DNA of 64,000 bases from Coleofasciculus sp. FACHB-T130 (GCF_014695375.1 NZ_JACJOG010000022.1:62001-126000), one strand, 5' to 3'. Counted from the first letter of the stretch, positions 32,350 through 41,370 are shown. Numbers and translations are program-made. The notes: generated by a model not told the origin, from the letters alone.

Positions 32350-34557
32350 TTAAGAAGCAACCCGATTTAGGGGTAATGTAAACCATAACGTTGTCCCCAA
32401 TCCAGGACTGCTATTCGCCCCAATTTCCCCGCCGTGGGCTGTGATAATTTGCTTGCAAAGATACAATTTCAAACCAGTGCCAGTTGAGCAACTGGATCTG
32501 GGATCGCGGATATAAAGATCGAATAAGCGATCGCACTCTTGTTGGCTCATCCCGCTACCGTTATCCTGAAGCGTACAGCGCAGTTTTTGAGTCTCAACGG
32601 TGGCGCTCAGCTGTAGGCTCAGTTTAGGGGGATTATGCTTCAAAATATGGTTGAATAAGTTTTCTAAAACTCGCTGTAACTGAGCCGGATCGACTATAAC
32701 CAAGGGTAAATCAGCGGAAACGAGATTCGTTAGTGTCGCTTGATTTTGCGACAGCATTGGCTCTAAGTCTTGGAGAATCTTTGTAAACAGAGTCTTTATT
32801 TGAACAGACTCGCGATGGAGGACAATGCCCTCTTCCTCGCTAGAGTGAGTTTCTAACAAGGAATTAATCATTCCCAATTGCCGATCGTTCCCTTGAATCA
32901 TGCGCTCGACAATTGAGCGAGAAAGAGTGATTTTTTCCGATGGCTGATTGAGCAAATTTTTTAGCACCATCACAGTTCCAATTACCGAAGTCCGGAGTTC
33001 GTGGGAAACTGTATGTAAAACAACGTCCTTGAGTTGGTTCATTTCTTGGAGTTCTGCCACTACCTGCTGTAACTGGGCAGTGCGCTCCTCGACAGTGCGC
33101 TCTAGACAGGTATTCAGAGTGGATACTTGTTCGTAAAGTTGTGCTTGTTGGATAGCGATCGCGACTTGGGTTGCTAGCGAACAGAGCAATTCAATTTCAA
33201 ACTGCTGCCAATGACGCGATCCGCTGCATTGATTGGCGATCAACATTCCAAAAAACTCATTTCCCACCAGAATAGGAACGCATAAACTGGCTTTAATTTG
33301 ATATTGAGCGTAGTAGGCAGTATGAAAGCGAGATTTAACGACTTTCTCTGTATCATCAATTGCCTGAACCTGACCTTGTTTAAAGAAAGATTTAAGTTCT
33401 CTGAGGTAACGGTCACTCGTCACCCAGCCGAGAATCGATCGACAATCCGGTGCCACCGATTCTGCTACAACTTTGCCTTGAGAATTGGCATCTAAGTGAG
33501 CAATAAAAACCCGGTCAGCTTGCAGAAATTGCCGAACTTCCCGAACGGTGTTGTTGAGAATTTGATCGAGATCCAGCGAGCGCCGAATTCTCAGCGCAAT
33601 CTCTCCTAGTAAGCGAGCCGCACTCAGAGCGCAGATGCTAGCGCGATCGCGTTCTCCCGCAGCCTGGAGTTGGACTTCCGCTTCCTTTCGCTTGGTGATA
33701 TCGAGAATATATCCTTCGTAGTGGGTGATGTTCCCTTGGTCATTGCGGACAACGCTGGTGAATTCATAAACCCATCGCACCTCACCATCAGAGCGAATCA
33801 GGCGATAGTCCTGTTCCTGAAAATTTAAGCCAGCCGCATCATAGGCTTGAGTCTGAGCCTCGACTTGAGCTAGGTCATCGGGATGAATAACGCTACCATA
33901 CGTCACCCTGCCACTAATAAAGTCATCCGGTTGATAGCCCCACTGACTGATGTTGGGCGAGACGTATTCCACGGGTCGATTTTCTTGGGCAACCCAGCGG
34001 AAGACCGTAACCGGCCCTCTGATAAATAATCTGCGTTCTCGCTCTAGTGATGCTTCGGCTCGCTTGCGTTCTGTCACTTCCATCAGCAAGCCATCCCAGA
34101 GAATATCACCGTTCGCCTGCTTTTCCGGACGGGAGGCGCATTGTACCCACTTAATTTTGCCAGTAGGCGTGATGATGCGACCTTCCCAAGCCCAAGGTTG
34201 TAGTGTGGCGGCAGAAATATCTACAGATTCTTCATACCCTTTGAGATCGTCGGGATGAATTAAATCCTTAAGCAGTTGAAAATTCGCCTGAATATTTTCT
34301 GGTTCTAACTCAAACAATTCTTGGTAGCCGGAACTGGCACAGACGATGGACTCACGACCATCCGGGCACCGCAGGTACTGGTAAATCATGCCCGGTATGT
34401 TGGCAACCATTCTTTGAAATCTTGACTCTTGCTGTCTGAGCTTGTCTGTCGTTTTCTGAATCGTTTCAATCTCGCCGTCAGCCAGAATTTGTTTGAGCTT
34501 TTCAAAGGCGGCTTCGTCCCGACAACACTCCCGGATGGCTTCTAGATATTCAGGCAT
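32350..34557 (-). CDS. PAS-PAS-GAF histidine kinase homologue with degenerate catalytic motifs
   Basis: 735 residues from ATG 34557. The order is a short helical N-terminus, PAS (about 45-165), PAS with PAC (about 185-295), GAF (about 320-475, LDLDQILNNTVREVRQFLQA), HisKA (about 505-575) and HATPase (about 620-730). The phospho-acceptor His is present (VSHELRTSVIG, about 519) but the usual Pro after HELRT is Ser. In the N box, ENLFNHILKHNP has His where the Mg-binding Asn of ENLLTNAFNHNP (paralogue) should be. The G2 box reads GTGLKLYL instead of GxGLGLYL. G1 (DNGSGM) is intact. Catalysis may be weak or lost. No membrane segment is seen. It is a paralogue of the kinase at 35195-37873. Confidence 0.85.
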   Translation of the reverse strand: MPEYLEAIRECCRDEAAFEKLKQILADGEIETIQKTTDKLRQQESRFQRMVANIPGMIYQYLRCPDGRESIVCASSGYQELFELEPENIQANFQLLKDLIHPDDLKGYEESVDISAATLQPWAWEGRIITPTGKIKWVQCASRPEKQANGDILWDGLLMEVTERKRAEASLERERRLFIRGPVTVFRWVAQENRPVEYVSPNISQWGYQPDDFISGRVTYGSVIHPDDLAQVEAQTQAYDAAGLNFQEQDYRLIRSDGEVRWVYEFTSVVRNDQGNITHYEGYILDITKRKEAEVQLQAAGERDRASICALSAARLLGEIALRIRRSLDLDQILNNTVREVRQFLQADRVFIAHLDANSQGKVVAESVAPDCRSILGWVTSDRYLRELKSFFKQGQVQAIDDTEKVVKSRFHTAYYAQYQIKASLCVPILVGNEFFGMLIANQCSGSRHWQQFEIELLCSLATQVAIAIQQAQLYEQVSTLNTCLERTVEERTAQLQQVVAELQEMNQLKDVVLHTVSHELRTSVIGTVMVLKNLLNQPSEKITLSRSIVERMIQGNDRQLGMINSLLETHSSEEEGIVLHRESVQIKTLFTKILQDLEPMLSQNQATLTNLVSADLPLVIVDPAQLQRVLENLFNHILKHNPPKLSLQLSATVETQKLRCTLQDNGSGMSQQECDRLFDLYIRDPRSSCSTGTGLKLYLCKQIITAHGGEIGANSSPGLGTTLWFTLPLNRVAS

Positions 34558-34931
34558 TAGCAATTACTTCACTTCTTTTTAACTCAACCATTTTTCAACA
34601 ATTTCACCAGATTAACAGGCTGAAAACCCTGAAAAATGAAGTCCGAAGTGTGAAAAGCTACGCTTTGGGGTAACTTTCAACTTTTCTGGTTTTTCATTTT
34701 TTTATAGCCTTTATCCTTTAGTATTCCCATCCCTACTTCAAAAATGCAGTCCATAGGTGATTGTAAGAAAACTGGCACAGAAAATGTAAAGGCTAATCTC
34801 TTTCTTCTATCAAAAGTAATATTTTTTTTGCCACGATAACAAGCAAAACTTGATTTTCACCGATTGAGCGATCGCTCAAAGGTTTATTTTCTAATTTAAG
34901 AGGGAGTAATACATTTAACTTTCTTTTAACG

Positions 34932-34951
34932 AATCACCCAATCGGGTGATT
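34932..34951. promoter_or_regulatory. Palindrome AATCACCC-AATC-GGGTGATT, operator candidate
   Basis: Two perfect 8-base arms around a 4-base centre, 375 bases upstream of the start of the degenerate kinase gene and 244 bases after the other kinase's stop. Confidence 0.45.
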
Positions 34952-35079
34952 TTTAACCATGCTTTAGTTATTGGTTAGTAGCCATCGCTAAGGATGCACC
35001 AGGATTCATTCATCTGACATCTTTATCTAGTCAGCATAAGAGTCCTATTATTGTGTTTCTCGGTTGGATTGAAGACGAA

Positions 35080-35108
35080 ATACCCAACTTCTTAGAGAAG
35101 TTGGGTAT
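35080..35108. repeat. Hairpin repeat, ATACCCAACTTCT arms
   Basis: ATACCCAACTTCT-TAG-AGAAGTTGGGTAT is a perfect 13-bp inverted repeat with a 3-base loop. No T-tract follows on either strand. Sequences of this kind are widespread dispersed hairpins in filamentous cyanobacterial genomes, to my knowledge. It may serve as a 3' end for the kinase gene that stops at 35195. Confidence 0.6.
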
Positions 35109-35194
35109 CTAAAGGACTAGCATCTTATAAATTCAATCAGATTGGTCTAGTAAGCAGGCATAAAACAGCTCTTAGACTAATAACATCTTTCTGT

Positions 35195-37873
35195 TTATGG
35201 TGACATTGCAAAAGGTAAAGTAAACCAGAAGGTTGCACCAGCTTTTGGAGAACTAGTTACGCCAATTTTGCCACCGTGAGCTTGTACAATCTGCTGACAA
35301 AGATATAATCCCAAACCAATACCAGTGGAGCGTCGTGCTTGCGAACCACGGGCATAAAGTTCAAAGGCGCGATCGCATTGTTCTGGATTCATCCCAACAC
35401 CGTTATCTTCAATAGTGCAGCGAATCGTCTGTTCTTCAACGGTCGCCCTAAGAATCATCCTGAGTCCGGGTGGGTTATGGTTAAAAGCATTCGTGAGTAG
35501 ATTTTCAAACACACGCCGCATCTGAAGCGGATCGGCGTTCACTGTGGGCAGTTCAGAAGGAATTTGATCGATCAGAATTGCCTGATTTTTGACACACAAC
35601 GGCTCAAAATCCTCAACAATCTCTTGAATGAGAGAGTTAAGTTGAACTGGTTCGCGCTGCAAGACAAAACCTCGCACTTCGCTGGTGTGAACTTCTAACA
35701 GGGAGTTAATCAAGCGGAGTTGGCGATCGCTACTTTGAATCATCCGCTCTAAAATTGACCGAGACACTGGAATTGTCTTTTGTTCATTGCCATTCGCTGT
35801 TAACAAATTCTGCAACACCAGTAACCAGCCGGTGAGCGGCGTCCGCAGGTCGTGGGAAACGGCATGGAGGAAGACATCCTTCAGTTCGTATAGTTCTTGA
35901 ACTTCCTGGATTTTTTGCTCTAGTTGAGCGGTACGTTCCCGAACTTGGCATTCTAAGTTGGTATTGAGTTCCTGTACCTGTTGGAAGAGGCAAGATTGCT
36001 GAATGGCGATCGCAACTTGGGTTCCCAATTGTTCTAGCAAATCAATCTCGATCGGTTCCCAGCGCCTCGCTCCACTGCATTGATTAACAATTAATGCACC
36101 CAATAACCGATCGCCTTTCACGCGAATTGGGACAGCCACGGCGGCTTTGACGTGATAATCGCGGTAATAGGATGCGATCGCTGGGTGAACGGTCGCTTGA
36201 GTTGTATCCTCAACGACTCGAACCTGATTCGCCTCAAACAAGGTTCGCATCTCCTCCAGGGAACTTCGATCGTCAAGTACCCAGTTCATAATCGGCGGGT
36301 AATTGGGTTCTACGGATTCAGCCATTACCCTGCCTTTTCCCGTCGTATCGGAAGCGATGAAGACGCGGTCGGCTTTCAGAAACGACCGGACTTCTGCCAC
36401 GGTAGTGTTAAAAATTTCGTCCAAATCCAGCGATTTGCGGATTCGCAGCGCCATTTCTGCCAACAAGCGATCGCGTTCTTGCACCAAGCGCTGCCTCATT
36501 TCCGCCTGCTTGCGTTCAGTGATATCGTTCCCAATTGTCAGCAAACACGGCTCACCCTCCAAGTTGATGATTTCGGCACAGAAAAGCCCTATTATTACCC
36601 TTCCGGACTTGTTGCGAAACTCGCATTCCTGATTGCGGACAGCACCTTCTTCCTGTACCTGCTGGATAACTTTGATGCGGTCTTCTGGATTCACCCAGAT
36701 ATTTAATTCCAATGTCGTATGACCAATAATTTCATAGCGTTGGAAACCTGAAAGATTGAGGAAACTTTCGTTGACATCAATGTATCGTCCTTCTTTGAGG
36801 GTGGTAATCGTTATCGAGTCAGGACTGAAACGAAAAGCGGATGCGAACTTCTCCTCTGAACTTCGCAGCGCCTCCTCAGCCTGCTTTCGGTCGGTAATAT
36901 CCATTACCAACCCATCCCAGAGAATATCGCCATTGAGTTGCTTCTCTGGTCGGGAAGCGCATTGAATCCACTTAATTTTGCCGCTGGGAGTCTGAATTCG
37001 ACCTTCCCATTTACAAGGTTGCTGTGTCGCAGTTGAAACCGCGATGGATTGTTCGTAAGCCTCGCGGTCATCGGGATAAATGAACTCCCTCCCACAATTT
37101 GCCTGAATCGTCTCTGGTTCTAATTCAAACAATTCCCGGCAACCGGAACTGGCATAGGGCAAAGCCTGAGAACCATCCGAACGCTGAAGGAACTGGAAAA
37201 TCATCCCCGGTACGTTAGCGGTAATTTGTTGCAGGCGTAATTCTCTCTGGCGTAAAGTTTCAGTTGTTTGCTGATGGGCGATCGCTTTCCCGAAACTTGC
37301 CGCCATCGTTATCAAACAAGCTTCCTCATCCTTTGACCACTGGCGATCGTAGCGGCGATCGCCAAAGCCAATTAAGCCCCAAAGTTTGCCATTGCAAGAA
37401 ATTGGGACTATTAATATAGAACAAATTTGCTTGTTTGCCAAAACTTCCCGTTTGCCATTTGGAAGTTCGCGAATTAAACCCCGAATTGCCTTCCCAGCTT
37501 GCAAATCGTCGTACCACCGACTGATGCGACAAGCCGCCAATGCCTGGTTTTGTAAATTGGGATTGTGAATTTGAGGCGTTACAAACTCTTTTGTCCATTC
37601 AAATCGATGGCTAAAGGCTAATTCACAGGTTTCTGGATGAGGATGAATCTCAAAAATATAAGCTCGATCTACTCCCGTTACTCTGCCTAAAGTTGCTAAA
37701 GCTTGATTCAGGCCGACTGCAAAATCGCGATTCGTCAGCAGTTGGTGAGTCGCTTCCGCCACACTTTGTAGGAGATTAGAGCAATACATGGGGCTAGTTT
37801 TCGCATACAGTCTAGTAGAAACACGCTCTTCTGAATAGGAAATTTTTTGACTCTGACTTATGGTTTTGTTCAC
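35195..37873 (-). CDS. GAF-PAS-PAS-GAF histidine kinase
   Basis: 892 residues from GTG 37873 with AAGGG 8 bases upstream. The domain order is GAF (about 45-200), PAS (about 215-335), PAS with PAC (about 345-465), GAF (about 480-640), HisKA and HATPase. Catalytic motifs are intact: VSHDLRTPLTG (His about 674), N box FENLLTNAFNHN, G1 EDNGVGM, G2 GIGLGLYL. The first GAF lacks an obvious Cys in a bilin lyase motif, so phytochrome-type pigment binding is not supported. It is soluble. No receiver domain or adjacent regulator is seen, so it is an orphan; the response regulator at 30368 is a candidate partner. It is a paralogue of the degenerate kinase downstream. Confidence 0.9.
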   Translation of the reverse strand: MNKTISQSQKISYSEERVSTRLYAKTSPMYCSNLLQSVAEATHQLLTNRDFAVGLNQALATLGRVTGVDRAYIFEIHPHPETCELAFSHRFEWTKEFVTPQIHNPNLQNQALAACRISRWYDDLQAGKAIRGLIRELPNGKREVLANKQICSILIVPISCNGKLWGLIGFGDRRYDRQWSKDEEACLITMAASFGKAIAHQQTTETLRQRELRLQQITANVPGMIFQFLQRSDGSQALPYASSGCRELFELEPETIQANCGREFIYPDDREAYEQSIAVSTATQQPCKWEGRIQTPSGKIKWIQCASRPEKQLNGDILWDGLVMDITDRKQAEEALRSSEEKFASAFRFSPDSITITTLKEGRYIDVNESFLNLSGFQRYEIIGHTTLELNIWVNPEDRIKVIQQVQEEGAVRNQECEFRNKSGRVIIGLFCAEIINLEGEPCLLTIGNDITERKQAEMRQRLVQERDRLLAEMALRIRKSLDLDEIFNTTVAEVRSFLKADRVFIASDTTGKGRVMAESVEPNYPPIMNWVLDDRSSLEEMRTLFEANQVRVVEDTTQATVHPAIASYYRDYHVKAAVAVPIRVKGDRLLGALIVNQCSGARRWEPIEIDLLEQLGTQVAIAIQQSCLFQQVQELNTNLECQVRERTAQLEQKIQEVQELYELKDVFLHAVSHDLRTPLTGWLLVLQNLLTANGNEQKTIPVSRSILERMIQSSDRQLRLINSLLEVHTSEVRGFVLQREPVQLNSLIQEIVEDFEPLCVKNQAILIDQIPSELPTVNADPLQMRRVFENLLTNAFNHNPPGLRMILRATVEEQTIRCTIEDNGVGMNPEQCDRAFELYARGSQARRSTGIGLGLYLCQQIVQAHGGKIGVTSSPKAGATFWFTLPFAMSP

Positions 37874-38072
37874 TTTTTAACCCTTTTGTTCGATTGCAGT
37901 GGAGGCTTTCATCCTTCGCGCCGATAAAAGTCTTTTGATGGGTTGAAAGCCAAAGGCAGTAGTCAGAAGAATGAATTTTCCAGAAGCATCATTAAAAATG
38001 ATGAATTGGGAACAAATTCATCATCTAATCTTCAAGATTTATCTTTCCGATTTCCGAAAAAATACGGATCTA

Positions 38073-38088
38073 TCACCCGATCGGGTTA
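38073..38088. promoter_or_regulatory. Palindrome TCACCCGATCGGGTTA, operator candidate
   Basis: The core ACCCGATCGGGT is a perfect 12-base palindrome. It lies 87 bases before the preferred start of the secreted protein gene at 38175. If the upstream ATG at 37971 is used instead, it would be inside the coding sequence. Confidence 0.4.
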
Positions 38089-38174
38089 ACCAATCTGTAG
38101 GAGGGCGATCGCGCCTGCGCCAAGCGATCCTATTTATAGAGGCTCTTCACTTGAGACGCTGGCAGGCACTTCAA

Positions 38175-38705
38175 ATGGCACTAACGACTTTAATTCCCCA
38201 AAAACTCCTCTCCAAAATTCCCCATTTTCAACCCGTACAATTCGCGACCACTTTAGGAATTTTGTCTGCGTTGCTGCTGAATACATCTACTTCGACGTTA
38301 GCTCAGCCAGCATCCGATGTGTCTTCAGAACAACCCAACCAGCAATTGACTGTAGAACAGCAATCAGGAACGTGTCCTGCATCAGTCGGACTTTGGACAG
38401 TCTTGTTGCCTTCTGAAGGTGCCGCCGATCATACAGTTGTCGCTGACACGAAAGCGATCGCTAGTAATGGGAAAATTTCGTCTTCAGGCAATACGTTTGT
38501 GGAATATGAAGCTCCACTGCAAGAAGCTTATGCCTCCTGCGTCGGTCAGGCAAGTTCTCCAGATTTACACTCCTATAGCTTCGAGTTTCGCAATGGTAAA
38601 GTCTATTTTCGCGTGAATCTCGATTGGGTTCCTGGCTATACCAAGATTGTTTCTAAAACCGTGGCATCTGGGCGTCCTTTCGTGCATTGGCAAGCCAGCG
38701 AATAA
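38175..38705 (+). CDS. Secreted protein of unknown function
   Basis: 176 residues from ATG 38175. A signal peptide is visible: basic start, hydrophobic FATTLGILSALLLNTSTSTL, then AQPAS as a likely cleavage site. The mature part has QQSGTCPASVGLWTVLLPSE, a central FVEYEAPLQEAYASCVGQAS and a beta-rich end (SYSFEFRNGKVYFRVNLDW). Two cysteines could form a disulfide. The frame is open to ATG 37971; those 68 residues have no signal or domain and contain the palindrome and a HIP1 site, so I prefer 38175. I do not recognise the family. Confidence 0.65.
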   Translation: MALTTLIPQKLLSKIPHFQPVQFATTLGILSALLLNTSTSTLAQPASDVSSEQPNQQLTVEQQSGTCPASVGLWTVLLPSEGAADHTVVADTKAIASNGKISSSGNTFVEYEAPLQEAYASCVGQASSPDLHSYSFEFRNGKVYFRVNLDWVPGYTKIVSKTVASGRPFVHWQASE

Positions 38706-38821
38706 ACTCCTGCAAAATCGCTCAAAATTGCTTTATCTATCAGTTTTTGAAATATCGATCGTTTTAGTGAAGTCGAGTAGTAAGTGCTAGTTGCGTGCCT
38801 TTGTCACTGGAGATTAATAAT

Positions 38822-38860
38822 AAAGCGATCGCTTCCTGTCAAATGGGAAGCGATCGCTTT
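38822..38860. terminator. Hairpin built from two HIP1 octamers
   Basis: AAAGCGATCGCTTCC and GGAAGCGATCGCTTT pair perfectly (15 bp) around a 9-base loop. It lies between the convergent secreted-protein and TerB/YkvA genes. No long T-tract follows, but the A/T end pairs resemble a bidirectional terminator. Confidence 0.6.
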
Positions 38861-38884
38861 CATGAATCTTATCAACTAATTTTA

Positions 38885-39934
38885 TTAATCCTTGCCGAAC
38901 CACTCTTGCATTTTCTGCTTTGCAGCTTCTTTTACTTCAGAGTTGATATTCCAAACAATCATACCTAGGGCAGTCGTTAAGGAACCTATATCATCCCCAA
39001 ATCCTACAGCAGGAAGAAAATCAGGAACAGCATCTACGGGCAATATTAAGTAAGCTAATGCTCCATATACAATTAGTTTTTGGTTAGGTGGAGTGTTTGG
39101 ATGCTCAGCAGCATAGAAAAGAATTAAAGCGTTTTCAACAACATTTTTTCCAGCTTGCACTGCAAAATTTCCAAGCTTTTCCCAAAACAGATCATCTGAA
39201 TAAGTAGTTTCAAAACTTGTCTGGGTATTTGCTGTTTCTGATGAAGAGAAGGGGGTGACGGGAATACCTGCTTTTACGAGAACTGAAGTTGCTTCTTTCA
39301 TGGCATTAACTGCATAATCATCATTTAATCCACGTTCTCGAATCTCTCCCATCTTCTGAACAAATGCCTGTATAGCTTGCACCTGCTCATCTGTGATTTT
39401 CAGTTCTGCTTGAGCTAGCTTGATTGCTTTTGCTTCACCAGGGTTAAGAACCTTATCCACCCAAACAAGGTTCAGAATATAGAACATTAAACCAAAGCGA
39501 AGCGTATCATCTGCCTTAGACAGTTTTTTTAAAGAGTCTTCTAAGGTAGGCGGATTAATAGCATAAGACTGCACCTGACGCTTTGCAGATTCAGACATAT
39601 TATCCAGATCGGGAGTATTTAAAATTAGGTTCAACTCCTCTGGATCAATTGAGCCATCTGCTGCTGCAACTGCAAAAAGCACACCATAAAAGGCTAAGCG
39701 ATCGTCCTCAGACGTTTGGGGTAAACTTACTGGCTTTCTGGTAGTTTTTCCAACCGCCATAGCCGTTTCTGTTACTGCTTTACTCGCTTGTGATACAGCA
39801 CTGCTAACAACTCCCCCAAAGCCTGTCGCTGTTTCTGCTGCGGCTTGAGTTGCTTGCGATGCAGTGTTGCCAACAGCTTCTCCAAGATTTATTGCTGTCT
39901 TAGTAAGTGATTCCCAAAAATTTGGTGGTGTCAT
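38885..39934 (-). CDS. TerB-like plus YkvA (DUF1232) domain protein
   Basis: 349 residues from ATG 39934 (MTPPNFWESLTKTAINLGEA). Residues 1-70 are Ala/Thr/Ser-rich with repeated 'AVG.T...A..A...' segments, which suggests an amphipathic or membrane-skimming region. A TerB-like helical domain follows (FYGVLFAVAAADGSIDPEEL), then a spacer. The C-terminal YkvA domain (about 275-335) has LIVYGALAYLILPVDAVPDF followed by LPAVGFGDDIGSL, which carries the family's PxDxxPD-type motif. The frame is open to 40018. TerB domains are linked to tellurite and membrane stress; the role of this protein is unknown. Confidence 0.8.
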   Translation of the reverse strand: MTPPNFWESLTKTAINLGEAVGNTASQATQAAAETATGFGGVVSSAVSQASKAVTETAMAVGKTTRKPVSLPQTSEDDRLAFYGVLFAVAAADGSIDPEELNLILNTPDLDNMSESAKRQVQSYAINPPTLEDSLKKLSKADDTLRFGLMFYILNLVWVDKVLNPGEAKAIKLAQAELKITDEQVQAIQAFVQKMGEIRERGLNDDYAVNAMKEATSVLVKAGIPVTPFSSSETANTQTSFETTYSDDLFWEKLGNFAVQAGKNVVENALILFYAAEHPNTPPNQKLIVYGALAYLILPVDAVPDFLPAVGFGDDIGSLTTALGMIVWNINSEVKEAAKQKMQEWFGKD

Positions 39935-40083
39935 GAGTAATAGGGGAGTAGAGGTGGGATGTAACCTTTGACTCAAAGGATATCCTCCTCTCAGCAAATA
40001 ACGGCTCAGTGTTTTCACCCATGTTGGATACGATCGCGCAACTGTTGTCAGTAAAAATAATCGCTTGGAAACGCGATCGCGTC

Positions 40084-40120
40084 AAAAAAAACCCGCTTTC
40101 TTCAAGAAAACGGGTTTTTA
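40084..40120 (-). terminator. Intrinsic terminator of the phosphodiesterase gene
   Basis: AAACCCGNTTTCTT and AAGAAAACGGGTTT arms with one mismatch, with an A-run on the left and a T-run on the right, so it can act on both strands. It begins 19 bases after the minus-strand stop at 40139. Confidence 0.8.
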
Positions 40121-40138
40121 AAAATACCAACTTCTATC

Positions 40139-40936
40139 CTAATAACCAGTAGCTGCCAAATCCAACTCATGCGCGTAAGCAACCCGTTCCACCCTAGTTT
40201 CAATCCTGCCATCTGGATACAGATTAAATAAACGAAATCCTGGCGCTTCCTCATCTAAGGAAAACTGGTGGCTATGCGGTTCAAACTGAATTGACGTAGA
40301 GGGACTACCCAAGTAATGAACCTCACCGCGCCGCCGATAAAATTCTTGATGAATATGACCAAAAACAACCAACCGCACCTGAGAATGGCGATCGATGACA
40401 GCAAATAGTTCCTCTGAATTTTGTAATGAACTGCCATCCAGCCAATCGGAATCGACAACAAAAGGGGGATGGTGTAAAGCAATTAGGGTAGGACGTTTAT
40501 CTGCACGCTGTAGCTGCTGGTCTAGCCAAACTAAGCTTTCTGAAGATAGTTTGCCATAGACGCAACCTGGTACGTGAGAATTGAGCAATAAAAACTGCCA
40601 CCCTCCCGCTTCAAACGACTTCTCCGGACAAATCGGAGCCTCATTTAATACCTCTTGCATGACCAATGGCTGGTCATGGTTGCCTGGTAGCCAGTAAGTA
40701 GGAATTCCCAGAGGACTCAGCAGTTCTGCCAACCGCGTGTAAGATTGCGGCTTACCATCTTGGGACAAATCTCCTGTTAGCAATAGCAAATCCGGCTGAG
40801 GGCACATTCGGTGCAATTGCTCTAAAACTACATCAAAAGACTTGGCAGTAGGAAGCCCTAGCAATTCCTTTTTGGTATCTGCGAACAAGTGAATGTCTGT
40901 AATTTGAGCAATCAGAAGCGGGTTGGCTTGAGTCAT
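40139..40936 (-). CDS. CpdA-like cyclic-nucleotide phosphodiesterase (metallophosphoesterase)
   Basis: 265 residues. The five metal-site blocks are present: ITDIHLF, LLTGDLSQD, WLPGNHDQP, ALHHPPF and VFGHIHQEF. Arrangement and length match CpdA/class III phosphodiesterases, which hydrolyse 3',5'-cAMP using a dinuclear metal centre in the cytoplasm. The start is an ATG (MTQANPLLIAQITDIH). It is transcribed alone with its own terminator. The substrate is inferred from the family; other members cleave 2',3'-cyclic nucleotides or phospholipid head groups. Confidence 0.87.
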   Translation of the reverse strand: MTQANPLLIAQITDIHLFADTKKELLGLPTAKSFDVVLEQLHRMCPQPDLLLLTGDLSQDGKPQSYTRLAELLSPLGIPTYWLPGNHDQPLVMQEVLNEAPICPEKSFEAGGWQFLLLNSHVPGCVYGKLSSESLVWLDQQLQRADKRPTLIALHHPPFVVDSDWLDGSSLQNSEELFAVIDRHSQVRLVVFGHIHQEFYRRRGEVHYLGSPSTSIQFEPHSHQFSLDEEAPGFRLFNLYPDGRIETRVERVAYAHELDLAATGY

Positions 40937-41296
40937 AGTTTCTGTAATGAAAAGGTATTCTGGTCGCTGCTCAAAAAAATACTTAGCAAGTCAGTACACC
41001 CAGATGGCTGTTTTTGGTCAAACCAAGGCGATTCTCCGCTTAGAGATAACCAAAGCTGACGAACTTCCCCAGCAGTAGGCGAACGTCAACCATTCCGTAA
41101 ATCCACTTACATTTGGAGATTCGTATTAGATTAGCGTTTCAGATCATCAAAGACTTGCGATCTAGGAACCCCGTTCCTGTGATCGTCATCACATCAGATA
41201 ACCTGCATCAGCTTTGAATATAGCGACTAGTCTTCCAATTCGTACAGAGTCAATGCGTCCGGAAAAAATTTTGGTATACTAAGAATCTGCAATCGC
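40937..41296. other. Intergenic region before tRNA-Cys
   Basis: 360 bases between the divergent phosphodiesterase gene and tRNA-Cys. It contains a small hairpin AGGAAC-CCC-GTTCCT at about 41166. I see no ORF worth calling. The tRNA promoter is at its right end. Confidence 0.55.
41275..41280 (+). promoter_or_regulatory. -10 element of tRNA-Cys
   Basis: TATACT lies 17 bases upstream of the tRNA 5' end, a spacing that gives a short leader. A matching -35 element is not evident (GTCAATGCG at about 41249-41257 is weak). Confidence 0.4.
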
Positions 41297-41368
<72 letters not shown>

Positions 41369-41370
41369 TT

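Larger units (their letters stand above)
34558..35194. other. Non-coding region between the two histidine kinase genes
   Basis: 637 bases, AT-rich, no convincing ORF. It holds a 16-base perfect palindrome with a HIP1 core (TTGAGCGATCGCTCAA at about 34864), the TCACCC-type palindrome at 34932 and the hairpin repeat at 35080. The promoter of the downstream kinase must lie in the left part. Confidence 0.6.

Noticed and set aside
36152-36706. A 184-codon plus-strand ORF inside the intact histidine kinase gene
   Set aside because: Antisense to GAF and PAS coding sequence; no domain is visible.
35195-37873. A phytochrome or cyanobacteriochrome assignment for the GAF-PAS kinase
   Set aside because: No Cys in a typical bilin-attachment context was seen in either GAF domain, and there is no PHY domain.
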